Assembly: GCF_902809865.1 (NCBI RefSeq)
Contig: NZ_CADDWH010000001.1
Location: forward strand, 3,472,001 to 3,536,000
Origin: Halobacillus sp. Marseille-Q1614
GTDB lineage: Bacteria; Bacillota; Bacilli; Bacillales; Halobacillaceae
Reading direction: 5' to 3'
DNA: 64,000 nt
Below are positions 51,497 to 59,987 of the stretch, piece after piece; within the stretch, counting starts at the first letter, position 1, and the number at the start of each line of letters is the position of its first letter. The notes below the pieces were generated by a model. That model ran no database searches, was not told the DNA's origin, and was given only the letters and a program-made list of their open reading frames with translations. A program made the position numbers and the translations under genes.

Positions 51497-53203
51497 ATGA
51501 AAAAGGTTTTTCAATATTCTCTTCCCTATAAATTATCCGCTATTATTGCCATTTTACTTATGCTCATAGAGTTAGCAGTTGAGCTGGTACAGCCTCTGTT
51601 AATGGCCAAAATTATTGATGACGGCATTATGCAGGAAGACTATACCACTGTCTCTATCTGGGGCGGAGTTTTAGTCGGCCTTTCCCTGCTCGCTTTTGCT
51701 GCCGGGATCATTAATTCTTATTTTGCCGCACATGTCAGTCAGGGGGTCGGACATGACCTCAGGCGTGATCTTTTTAAAAAAGTTCAGTCTTTTACAAGTG
51801 AAAATTTCCTTGCCTACTCTACACCTAATCTAGTCACTAGAATAACGAACGACGTCATCCAAATTCAAAATTTAGTGTTAATGCTGATGAGAATCGCCTT
51901 AAGGGCCCCGCTGTTTATTATTTTCGCTCTCGTTATGGCTTTTACTGTAAATGTTCAGCTGGCGTCTCTTCTTGTCATCGCAGTTCCTGTCTTAGGAGCT
52001 TTTCTGTTTTGGGTATTAACGCGTGGAGTCAAGCTTTTTAAAAATGTACAGAGAAAGCTCGATGGCGTAAATACGGTTATTCGGGAAAACTTATCACGCA
52101 TAAGGCTGATCAAAGGATTTAACCGCGGTTCCTATGAAGAAGAGAGGTTTGACCAAGTGAACCGGCCCCTTCTCGAAGAAAACAAGCGTGCACTGTGGCT
52201 TATGGAACTGGCGATGCCTGTCATCATGCTTGGAATGAACGTTATTATCCTTATCCTTCTCTGGATAGGGGCAGCCCAGCTGGACATCGGAAGTGCACAA
52301 GCTGGGGAGGTGGTTGCAATCATAAATTATGCGACAAGAATTATGTTTACGTTCTCCATCTTTTCATTTTTAATCATGGTCTTCTCAAGAGGAAATGCTT
52401 CCGCCAATCGGGTGGTAAATGTGCTGGAAGAGCGGACACCGGCATATCTGAATGAATCCGGGAACAAAGCTGCTTTAAAGGGAAATATAACTTTTGACCA
52501 CGTAACCTTCTCGAGGGCTGATGCGCCTACATTAAAAAAGATTTCGTTTAAAGCAGAAGCCGGGCAGACGATTGGCATTTTAGGTGAAACCGGCTCAGGG
52601 AAGACATCCCTGCTTCACCTGATTCCCCGACTGTTAGAAAAAGACAGCGGCTCTCTCTTTCTGGACGATTATGAGATTTCCGATTTAGATGTAAAATCGA
52701 TCAGGCAGCAGATCAGTCTAGTTCCTCAGGAAGTTCATCTATTTTCCGGAAGTGTAAAAGAGAACATTGCCTGGGGGAAAGCAGATGCGACAGAAGAGGA
52801 AATTATCGAAGCAGCGAAACAGGCTGAAATCCATTCATTTATTACGACACTGTCAAATGGGTATAATACGAAAATCGGACAAAAAGGGGTTACTTTTTCC
52901 GGCGGGCAGAAGCAGCGGCTGTCTATCGCCCGTGCGCTGGTAAGGAAACCGAGAATTTTAATTCTCGATGACAGCACGAGTGCGCTTGATGCCCATACAG
53001 AGGCAAGGCTGCTTCAGACTCTGAAAAAGCAGGACTGTACGGTGCTGCTGGTTGCCCAGAAGGTCAGCTCATTGAAAGAAGCTCATAAAATTCTTCTTCT
53101 GTATCAGGGAGAACTGATTGCTGAAGGCGATCATGAGGAACTGCTTAAGGAAAGCCCGTACTACCGTGAAGTTTATCAATCCCAGCAGGAGGACGTGATG
53201 TAA
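51497..53203 (+). CDS. ABC exporter half-transporter, degenerate nucleotide site (YfiB-like)
   Basis: 568 residues: six-helix membrane domain (~1-310) and ATP-binding domain. Walker A is GETGSGKTS and signature FSGGQKQR, but Walker B ends ILILDDSTSALD with Asp for the catalytic Glu, and the switch His is Gln (LLVAQKVSS). So this subunit brings the degenerate site of a heterodimer. Overlaps the partner gene by one base. Exports an unknown lipid, peptide or drug. Confidence 0.9.
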   Translation: MKKVFQYSLPYKLSAIIAILLMLIELAVELVQPLLMAKIIDDGIMQEDYTTVSIWGGVLVGLSLLAFAAGIINSYFAAHVSQGVGHDLRRDLFKKVQSFTSENFLAYSTPNLVTRITNDVIQIQNLVLMLMRIALRAPLFIIFALVMAFTVNVQLASLLVIAVPVLGAFLFWVLTRGVKLFKNVQRKLDGVNTVIRENLSRIRLIKGFNRGSYEEERFDQVNRPLLEENKRALWLMELAMPVIMLGMNVIILILLWIGAAQLDIGSAQAGEVVAIINYATRIMFTFSIFSFLIMVFSRGNASANRVVNVLEERTPAYLNESGNKAALKGNITFDHVTFSRADAPTLKKISFKAEAGQTIGILGETGSGKTSLLHLIPRLLEKDSGSLFLDDYEISDLDVKSIRQQISLVPQEVHLFSGSVKENIAWGKADATEEEIIEAAKQAEIHSFITTLSNGYNTKIGQKGVTFSGGQKQRLSIARALVRKPRILILDDSTSALDAHTEARLLQTLKKQDCTVLLVAQKVSSLKEAHKILLLYQGELIAEGDHEELLKESPYYREVYQSQQEDVM

Positions 53204-55017
53204 TGGCTGAAAGAAACAATCGTGCACCGATCCGTCATCACCACCATGGGATTGGTACGAAGCCGCCTAAAGTCGATGATATGCAAACAACGCTGAAACG
53301 TATCTGGGAGTATATGTCTCGGGAGAAAAAGCTGTTTTACAGCGTCCTCGCCGTACTATTTATAAGTTCTGCCCTCTCACTTCTGGGACCATATTTATTA
53401 GGTGTGGCTGTCGACCAGGTGATTGCCAGCCCTGCAGCTGATACGCTGCTAACAATGCTTGGGATTCTCCTCGGTGTTTATGCTTTTCACTCTTTATTTC
53501 AGTGGCTTCAAAATTACTGGATGATCGGAATTGCTCAAAATACAGTTTTTGAAATGCGTAACCATTTATTTTCTCACCTGCAGAAGCTGCCTGTCCTATT
53601 TTATCAGGAATACCAGCAGGGAGAGCTGATGAGCCGCCTGACGAATGACATGGAAAATGTGAGCAGGACTCTGAATACGGCTGTAATACAGTTCGTCACG
53701 AGTGTGCTGACGATCCTTGGAACGTTAGTCATTATGCTGTGGCTCAGTCCAGTGCTTACGCTCCTTACGATTACGATCGTTCCTGTGATGTATTTTGGGA
53801 TGAAGTGGATTACGAAGAGGACCGGCCGTTATTTTAAGGACCAGCAGAAGAATCTTGGTGATATAAATGGATATGTCGAGGAAATGTTCTCAGGGCAGAT
53901 GATTGTTTCGATGTTCTCCCGTGAAGAGCGGGTGATGAAGGATTTTGAAGAAAAAAATGACGCGCTTAGAACCTCAGGATACTGGGCGCAGACCTATTCC
54001 GGCTTTATACCGAAGCTGATGAATATGTTAAATAACGTCAGCTTTGCGATTATCGTCGGGGCTGGAGGACTGCTTGCCTTAAATGGATATATTTCTATCG
54101 GTGTGATCGTTACATTTACGACGTATTCCAGACAGTTTACGCGGCCGCTCAATGATTTAGCGAATCAGTACAATATGATCCTCTCTGCTGTAGCAGGAGC
54201 AGAGCGCGTTTTTCAAATCATTGATGAAAAAGAAGAAGTTCAGGATGAGGAAAAGGCGAAGCCTCTGCCTGGAATTCGCGGAGATATTGAGTTTAAGAAC
54301 GTAGACTTTTCTTATGAAAAAGGGGAGCAAACGCTGAAAAATATCAGCTTTCATGCGAAACCTGGAGATACCGTGGCTCTCGTAGGACCGACGGGAGCAG
54401 GAAAAACAACGATCATTTCACTGCTTTCAAGGTTTTATGAAATCGATAAAGGCGCAATTAGCATTGACGGAACAGACATTAGGGAAATTACCCGCAGCAG
54501 CTTAAGGAGCCAGATGGGAGTTGTTTTACAGGACGCAACGATGTTTCATACTACCATTAGGGAAAACCTCCGCTACGGTCGTCTGGAGGCGACGGATGAA
54601 GAGGTGGAGCAGGCGGCTAAAGCTGCTCACGCGCACGACTTTATTAAGCAGCTCCCGAAGGGGTATGATACGGTGCTTGACTCTGACGGTAAGGGAGTCA
54701 GCCACGGGCAGAGACAGCTGCTGTCCATTGCCCGCGCCATGCTTGCCGATCCGGCTTTGTTAATTTTAGATGAAGCCACAAGCAGCATCGATACAGTGAC
54801 GGAAATGAAAATCAACGATGCCTTAAGAAAGCTGATGAAAGGGCGGACGAGTTTCGTGATCGCTCACAGGCTGAATACAGTCCGGTCAGCTGATCATATC
54901 CTCGTTCTTCAAAGCGGAGAGATCACAGAAAGAGGGAGCCATAAAGAACTGCTGCAATTAGGCGGGTTCTATGCGGACCTATTCAGAACCCAGCAAGCCG
55001 AACAAGCTTCTGTCTAA
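53203..55017 (+). CDS. ABC exporter half-transporter, partner subunit (YfiC-like)
   Basis: 604 residues: a His-rich N-terminal extension (RHHHHGIG), six-helix membrane domain and ATP-binding domain. Walker A GPTGAGKTT, Walker B LLILDEATSSID with catalytic Glu, switch His in FVIAHRLNT; the signature is altered to VSHGQRQL. The altered signature would face the degenerate Walker site of the partner. Together they form a heterodimeric exporter. Confidence 0.9.
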   Translation: MAERNNRAPIRHHHHGIGTKPPKVDDMQTTLKRIWEYMSREKKLFYSVLAVLFISSALSLLGPYLLGVAVDQVIASPAADTLLTMLGILLGVYAFHSLFQWLQNYWMIGIAQNTVFEMRNHLFSHLQKLPVLFYQEYQQGELMSRLTNDMENVSRTLNTAVIQFVTSVLTILGTLVIMLWLSPVLTLLTITIVPVMYFGMKWITKRTGRYFKDQQKNLGDINGYVEEMFSGQMIVSMFSREERVMKDFEEKNDALRTSGYWAQTYSGFIPKLMNMLNNVSFAIIVGAGGLLALNGYISIGVIVTFTTYSRQFTRPLNDLANQYNMILSAVAGAERVFQIIDEKEEVQDEEKAKPLPGIRGDIEFKNVDFSYEKGEQTLKNISFHAKPGDTVALVGPTGAGKTTIISLLSRFYEIDKGAISIDGTDIREITRSSLRSQMGVVLQDATMFHTTIRENLRYGRLEATDEEVEQAAKAAHAHDFIKQLPKGYDTVLDSDGKGVSHGQRQLLSIARAMLADPALLILDEATSSIDTVTEMKINDALRKLMKGRTSFVIAHRLNTVRSADHILVLQSGEITERGSHKELLQLGGFYADLFRTQQAEQASV

Positions 55018-55019
55018 AT

Positions 55020-55058
55020 AAAAGCCACATAGCAATTTTTACGCTATGTGGCTTTTTA
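55020..55058. terminator. terminator between ABC exporter and tetR genes
   Basis: AAAAGCCACATAGC and GCTATGTGGCTTTTT with a short loop. Likely works in both directions. Confidence 0.9.
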
Positions 55059-55709
55059 TTATACTGACGAAAGACCATGTAAGAGAAAGTGAACTGTTCG
55101 TTCAATTTCTTTTTCATCATCCCATTCGAGCTGTGGAGCTACAATAAATCGAGTAACAATAAGGCCAATTACCGTCGTCATAACCATTCGTACAATCGAC
55201 GGTGATGGAAAATCGACGATCATTCCTTGTTTTTTATAATGTTCAATCACTTTTACAAATCGAGGATATACTTCCTCTAAAAAAACTTTCTGAAATTGGG
55301 TCTTAAGTTCATCATGAAAAGCCACTTCTTGCAGAACAATTTTTAATAGAGGAGCATTATCTTTCACAAAATGGAACCTGTTTTTAATGAGCTTATAAAG
55401 AAGCTCTTCCAGATTTTCCGATGACCTTTCGAACACTTCCTGTACGAAATGGGAAGCGAAAATAGGAAGTGTAAATTTCGCCATTACGGGAGTTACAATC
55501 GAAATTAGTAAATCCTTTTTGGTTTTGTAGTGGCGAAAAATTGTTCCTTCAGCCACGCCTGCTCTACTGGCTATTTCACTAGTGGATGAGGAAGCATAGC
55601 CTTTTTCAGCAAATATTTCTACAGCTGCTTGCAAGATCTGGGCTTGTTTTGGTGTTGTTTTTGTACCGCTTTCTTCAAGAATCTTGAGTAAATCATTGAA
55701 ATCTTTCAT
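55059..55709 (-). CDS. TetR-family repressor
   Basis: 216 residues. N-terminal helix-turn-helix: ILQAAVEIFAEKGYASSSTSEIA, AGVAEGTIFRHYKTKKDLL (first part shown). The C-terminal ligand-binding part is variable. Third gene of an operon behind the ABC-2 genes, so it probably represses the operon through the paired palindromes at 57492-57554. Confidence 0.85.
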   Translation of the reverse strand: MKDFNDLLKILEESGTKTTPKQAQILQAAVEIFAEKGYASSSTSEIASRAGVAEGTIFRHYKTKKDLLISIVTPVMAKFTLPIFASHFVQEVFERSSENLEELLYKLIKNRFHFVKDNAPLLKIVLQEVAFHDELKTQFQKVFLEEVYPRFVKVIEHYKKQGMIVDFPSPSIVRMVMTTVIGLIVTRFIVAPQLEWDDEKEIERTVHFLLHGLSSV

Positions 55710-55739
55710 ATTATCCCCCTCGTTATTGAAACCATCTTA

Positions 55740-56753
55740 CTATAGCTTTCTATACCTCTTCAAGGCTGCTATATTAAGGACGGTGAAGAGCACGATAAAT
55801 CCTAAGAGGACATACAGATCCGTTTGAAATTCTAAAAATGATTCTCCACGAAGCATAATTCCGCGCAGAGCATCCGCACCATATGTCAGAGGCATGATTT
55901 TTCCAATGGCTTGCAGCCAGTCTGACAGCCCTTCAATCGGAAATAGCCCGGAAAAAAAGACCTGTGGAACGATGACGAGAGGGATGAACTGGATCATTTG
56001 AAATTCATTTTTTGCAAAAGCTGAAAGTAAGGTTCCAAGGCTAAGTGCGGATAAAGCCAATAAGAAAGTTACTAAGAGAACATAAAAGAAATTACCGTCC
56101 ATAAATACATCTAGAACATAGATGGAATAGGCAGCGATTAAGACTGACTGAAGAATGGTGAAAAGACCGAATCCAGATAGGTATCCCATGACCAGCTCAC
56201 TTCTTTTTAAAGGAGTGGAAAGAATCCGCTCTAACGTACCTTGTGTGCGCTCCCTTAAAAATGAAACACCTCCGACAATAAATACAAAAAAGAATACAAA
56301 AAATCCGATAAGAACTGGGCCGATATAATCAAATAAATCTAAATTAGATGAGCCATGCCAAAACTCGATTTCCGGCTGTATAGTGTCAGGGCTTCTCAAG
56401 GATTGCTGGATCAGGTTGTGGATAGATGAAGTAGTATTGGGATCACTGCCTTCTACTGTGATTACCGGCTTGTCATCCTGCCATTCGATTATGGCATCTA
56501 ATGATTGATTCGATAATTCCTCTTCCGCTCCTTCTTTAGTCATGCGGGTAAGTTGGGTGTCTTTATCGGAGAACTGGTCCGTAATGGGCTCAGGAACATC
56601 AATGATCGCGATATCTAATTCGTCTTGTTCACTGTCCAGTACCAGCCACATCAGGGTTAAAACGAGTATGGGTGCCATAATCATTAAGGCCATGCTCCGT
56701 TTATCCCGGCGAAACTGTGTGAGAATTCGACGCATAACCGTCCATGTGTTCAT
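55740..56753 (-). CDS. ABC-2 type transporter permease
   Basis: 337 residues: N-terminal helix, a large external loop (~30-160) and five C-terminal helices, with FLRERTQGTLERILSTPLKRSELVMG typical of ABC-2 permeases (shortened). Exports drugs or cell-envelope substrates with the ATPase encoded just upstream, which it overlaps by four bases. Confidence 0.9.
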   Translation of the reverse strand: MNTWTVMRRILTQFRRDKRSMALMIMAPILVLTLMWLVLDSEQDELDIAIIDVPEPITDQFSDKDTQLTRMTKEGAEEELSNQSLDAIIEWQDDKPVITVEGSDPNTTSSIHNLIQQSLRSPDTIQPEIEFWHGSSNLDLFDYIGPVLIGFFVFFFVFIVGGVSFLRERTQGTLERILSTPLKRSELVMGYLSGFGLFTILQSVLIAAYSIYVLDVFMDGNFFYVLLVTFLLALSALSLGTLLSAFAKNEFQMIQFIPLVIVPQVFFSGLFPIEGLSDWLQAIGKIMPLTYGADALRGIMLRGESFLEFQTDLYVLLGFIVLFTVLNIAALKRYRKL

Positions 56754-57472
56754 TCTGTGCCACCTCCATAATGTAAAAACACGTCTTCTATCGTCTGTGT
56801 ACCGACTTCTGTTTTTAGCTGAAAGGGAGTATCCATCGCAATAATTCGTCCGTCTCTAAGCATGGCCAGACGATCACATTTTTCAGCTTCATCCATAACG
56901 TGAGTGGTAACAATGATGGTGACTCCCTGCTGCTTCAAGTGATTCAATCCCTCCCAGATGGATTGTCTAAGGACAGGATCAATCCCTACAGTTGGTTCGT
57001 CTAGAATGATAAGTTCTGGCTTATGCAATAAAGCAGCGGCTAAAGATAATCTCCGTCTCATTCCACCTGAATAGGTTTCTACCGTTTGGTGGAGATGATT
57101 GCTCAACCCTACAATTTCCATCACCTCTTGAATTCTTCTTTTTCTTTCGCTTTTCTTTAAACGATAGACCGACGCAAAAAAGTTTAAATTCTCGTTTGCC
57201 GTCAGTTCTAAATAAAGGGCATCTGATTGTGCCATAAATCCGTAGCGCTTCATTTGTTTTAAGGAGGGCATTTCCTCGTCATGTACATAAACTTTTCCCT
57301 TAACGGGTTTTAGGAGCCCGGTAATCATTTTAACTATTGTTGTTTTACCGGCCCCTGAAGGACCTAATAAGCCAAAGATCTCTGCTTGTTGAATCGTCAT
57401 GTTAATGTCTTCAACAATCCAATTGTCACTGAACCGGTGAGAAACGTTTTGTAGTTCCACGGCTTTTTTCAC
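56750..57472 (-). CDS. ABC transporter ATP-binding protein
   Basis: 240 residues. Walker A GPSGAGKTT, Q-loop in YGFMAQSDALY, signature YSGGMRRR, Walker B ELIILDEPTVGIDP, switch His in IIVTTHVMDE. DrrA/CcmA-type ATPase pairing with the following permease. First gene of the TetR-controlled operon; AAAGGAGG precedes it. Confidence 0.95.
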   Translation of the reverse strand: MKKAVELQNVSHRFSDNWIVEDINMTIQQAEIFGLLGPSGAGKTTIVKMITGLLKPVKGKVYVHDEEMPSLKQMKRYGFMAQSDALYLELTANENLNFFASVYRLKKSERKRRIQEVMEIVGLSNHLHQTVETYSGGMRRRLSLAAALLHKPELIILDEPTVGIDPVLRQSIWEGLNHLKQQGVTIIVTTHVMDEAEKCDRLAMLRDGRIIAMDTPFQLKTEVGTQTIEDVFLHYGGGTE

Positions 57473-57491
57473 AAAATAACCTCCTTTATAT

Positions 57492-57554
57492 GTGAGTGAT
57501 TACTCACTATTATAATAAGCAGTTTTCGTTATAAAGTAAAGTGAGTAATCACTG
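57492..57554 (-). promoter_or_regulatory. two TetR-type operators flanking the ABC-2 promoter
   Basis: Site 1: GTGAGT-GATT-ACTCAC at 57492-57507. Site 2: GTGAGTAATCACT at 57541-57553, identical to the first 13 bases of site 1 read in reverse. A TATAAT -10 box (minus strand) lies between them. Such an arrangement fits repression by the TetR protein of the same operon. Confidence 0.7.
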
Positions 57555-57629
57555 TCTTTTAGATTTTATGAAAAAGCAGACAAGTTTCTATGTATTCTCT
57601 GCATATGTTTAGCGGGGGGAGGGATTTTT

Positions 57630-58091
57630 GTGAAGGCTGTTATCTTCTCAGGAAAAAAGCTGATATTCAGCTTGAGCGCGATTATCTTGATTGCTGGAGG
57701 ATTATTAGCAGGCAGCTCATTTTTTCAAGATTCAATTCCTGTCTTTACAGGCGGAGAGAAGAATGGAGTACGCCCCATACAGATTGTAACCGGGGAGTTT
57801 AAAGCAGAAACTCAAGACGGGAAAACGATTGAAACCTACCGCTTTGATCCGGGAACAATCTTTGTAAAAGGGGATGAACTGCTGCAAGTCAGTATTTTTG
57901 GAGTAAATGGGAAAGAGCATCCGTTTATCATTGAAGGCATCGATAAAGCAGGAGTAGTTAAACAGGGGAGTGAGACAGTATTTGACCTTCAGTTTGATAA
58001 ACCGGGTATTTACCGATTGATCTGTACCACTCATAAGGATTTCCATTCGAATGGACCAATGGTCGCTTACTTTATCGTTATGGAGGAATGA
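57630..58091 (+). CDS. membrane-anchored cupredoxin-like protein
   Basis: 153 residues. One N-terminal helix (~9-32) then a cupredoxin-like domain outside the membrane. Copper ligands are suggested by H97 (GKEHPFII) and C132-TTH135-KDFH139-SNGPM144. That is a Type 1 or CuA-like pattern, with one more His than usual in the loop. Single gene with GTG start after GGGGGGAGGG. May carry electrons or store copper; partner unknown. Confidence 0.7.
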   Translation: MKAVIFSGKKLIFSLSAIILIAGGLLAGSSFFQDSIPVFTGGEKNGVRPIQIVTGEFKAETQDGKTIETYRFDPGTIFVKGDELLQVSIFGVNGKEHPFIIEGIDKAGVVKQGSETVFDLQFDKPGIYRLICTTHKDFHSNGPMVAYFIVMEE

Positions 58092-58095
58092 GTAT

Positions 58096-58140
58096 AATAA
58101 GCTAGAGCCTTGACTAGTAAATCGGGCTCTAGCTTATTTA
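58096..58140. terminator. bidirectional terminator between cupredoxin and nagB
   Basis: AATAAGCTAGAGCC and GGGCTCTAGCTTATT pair around a loop of about 14 nt. Confidence 0.85.
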
Positions 58141-58869
58141 TATTGTTGACTTAGATAAGGCTTCTCTGTCGGCGATCACTGTAAGATTCGCGTGATTTTT
58201 TAAGATTGATGCCGGAAAGTCCTCCGTTACATCTCCTTCTATTAATCTACGAATAGCTTCCGCTTTCTTTATACCGGAGGCAAGCAATAGAATCTCTCTG
58301 CTTTGAAAAATAGACTGAATGCCCATTGTAATCGCGTGGGTCGGTACATCACTTTGGTTTGAAAAATACCGGGCATTTGCCTTCCGGGTTGATTCCGTAA
58401 GCGTTTCGACGTGAGTGCGCGTATTGAACAGTGTCCCTGGCTCGTTAAATCCAATATGTCCGTTTTGTCCGATACCAAGCAGCTGGAGATCCACTCCGCC
58501 GAGCTGTTCGATCAGCTTATCGTATCGAGCACACTCACCATCGAGGTCTTTGGCCAGACCATCAGGCAGGTGCGTCTGTGAGGCAGGGATATCCAAGTAT
58601 TTAAACAGGTGTTCATGCATGTACATGTGGTAGCTTTGCGGGTGGTCATCTGCAAGCCCTACATATTCATCCAGGTTGATTGTTGAGAGATGTTGGAAGC
58701 TTGTCCGTTCTTTATTGTATATATTGATAAGTTCTCTGTATGTTCCAAGCGGAGTGCCGCCGGTAGCTAAGCCGAGGGTCGAAGCAGGCTTATTTTTCAC
58801 TTTTTCAAAAATGATTTCTGCAGCTTTAATGCTCATTTCCTCATAGGAAACAGTTTCAATTAAGTTCAT
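58138..58869 (-). CDS. nagB: glucosamine-6-phosphate deaminase
   Basis: 243 residues. GLATGGTPLGTYREL, INLDEYVGL and LGIGQNGHIGFNEPG are diagnostic. Converts glucosamine-6-phosphate to fructose-6-phosphate and ammonia. The short form without allosteric tail is usual in Bacillaceae. Follows its regulator by 20 bases. nagA is not in the window, but a ChbG-type deacetylase is encoded in the divergent operon. Confidence 0.95.
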   Translation of the reverse strand: MNLIETVSYEEMSIKAAEIIFEKVKNKPASTLGLATGGTPLGTYRELINIYNKERTSFQHLSTINLDEYVGLADDHPQSYHMYMHEHLFKYLDIPASQTHLPDGLAKDLDGECARYDKLIEQLGGVDLQLLGIGQNGHIGFNEPGTLFNTRTHVETLTESTRKANARYFSNQSDVPTHAITMGIQSIFQSREILLLASGIKKAEAIRRLIEGDVTEDFPASILKNHANLTVIADREALSKSTI

Positions 58870-58889
58870 ATACTTTCATCCTCTCTTGA

Positions 58890-59603
58890 TTAAAAGCGTT
58901 TGGAAGTAAACTTGAAGGTATATTTCTCACTTCGAAAGTAAAGCTTCGTAAATTCAAAAACTGTATCGTCTTCTAAATAAGCCCATAGATTCATCGACAA
59001 AATCGAAGAATCATTTTGTAGTTGTAAAATCGTCTTTAATTCCTCATCAGGCGACATAGGGAGTATTTCCCCTTGTCGCTCTTTAATAACGTACCCTTTT
59101 CGTTCGACATACTCATATTTGGAACGGGTCATGACTTCCACTGACAAATCCGGGAACAAGGAGACGGGCATGTAGGTCTCTTCTAGAATCATCGGATCTT
59201 CTTCCGCGCAGCGAAGACGGCGAATGAAGAAAACTTTTTCTCCGTCCTTTAACTGCAGCGTCTCCCGAATCGGTTCTGCCGGCTGCTGCATAGAGAATTC
59301 CAATATTTGGTTTGTGGGATTCTGATTGAGGAGGAGCATCTCTTCTGTGAAACTTTGCAGCCGGTAAATGTCATGCTCAATCTTGGCGTTTTTTACATAA
59401 GTGCCGCTTCCTCTGACTTTGTATAGGATATCTTCTTTTACAAGAAGCTGGATGGCCTGGCGGATAGTTACCCGGCTTACGTCATATTTAACTGCCAGTT
59501 TATTCTCAGAAGGGATGGCTTCATCTTTGTTAAGTTTGGAGCTGATAATATCCTTCTTTATTTTGTCTGCAACTTGTTTATATAAGGGAGAACTTGTGTT
59601 CAA
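58890..59603 (-). CDS. GntR/HutC-family regulator, NagR-like
   Basis: 237 residues. N-terminal winged helix (SPLYKQVADKIKKDI, PSENKLAVKYDVSRVTIRQA) and C-terminal UTRA effector domain, as in B. subtilis NagR/YvoA, which senses glucosamine- or N-acetylglucosamine-6-phosphate. Precedes nagB and is divergent from the GH4 operon, so it likely controls both. TTG start; ribosome binding site is weak. Confidence 0.85.
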   Translation of the reverse strand: MNTSSPLYKQVADKIKKDIISSKLNKDEAIPSENKLAVKYDVSRVTIRQAIQLLVKEDILYKVRGSGTYVKNAKIEHDIYRLQSFTEEMLLLNQNPTNQILEFSMQQPAEPIRETLQLKDGEKVFFIRRLRCAEEDPMILEETYMPVSLFPDLSVEVMTRSKYEYVERKGYVIKERQGEILPMSPDEELKTILQLQNDSSILSMNLWAYLEDDTVFEFTKLYFRSEKYTFKFTSKRF

Positions 59604-59987
59604 TTAATTTCACCGTCCCATAAAAGTGAATGACTTGTATTATAGTTTAATACAACTATATACCATCTAAACAAATATTTCATTAGTAACGGCCAACTTA
59701 TTGAAAATATTTGATAGATAGGCTGACAAAACTTGAAGTTTAAAGACTATAATATCGATTCTTTTATTAGGGGTATTGGCTAGGAGGCCGCGGATAAATT
59801 GGAAATACCACCGTAATCTTTGCTTGCTCAATTCTCGATGCCCTTGAACTCTATTGAAAAGTACATGATAAGGGCAAATCCAGTAATTACTAATCAGTTT
59901 AATACTAATATAAACATATTTAGTATTGTATTTGTATTAAATTAGTGTTATAAATGAATTATCAGATAATTTGAAGGGAGCTGCCAT
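59604..59987. promoter_or_regulatory. divergent control region between the GntR gene and the GH4 operon
   Basis: Perfect palindrome TTGTATTA-TAGTT-TAATACAA at 59635-59655 next to the regulator start. Nearer the GH4 gene are AATACTAA (59901-59908) facing TTAGTATT (59920-59927), and another TTGTATTA at 59932-59939. These are probable GntR operators. The middle (about 59700-59880) holds no gene that I can support. Confidence 0.55.

Noticed and set aside
59780-59815. TAGGAGG followed by TTG between the GntR and GH4 genes
   Set aside because: The frame stops after five codons, so a real gene is unlikely; a leader peptide cannot be excluded.
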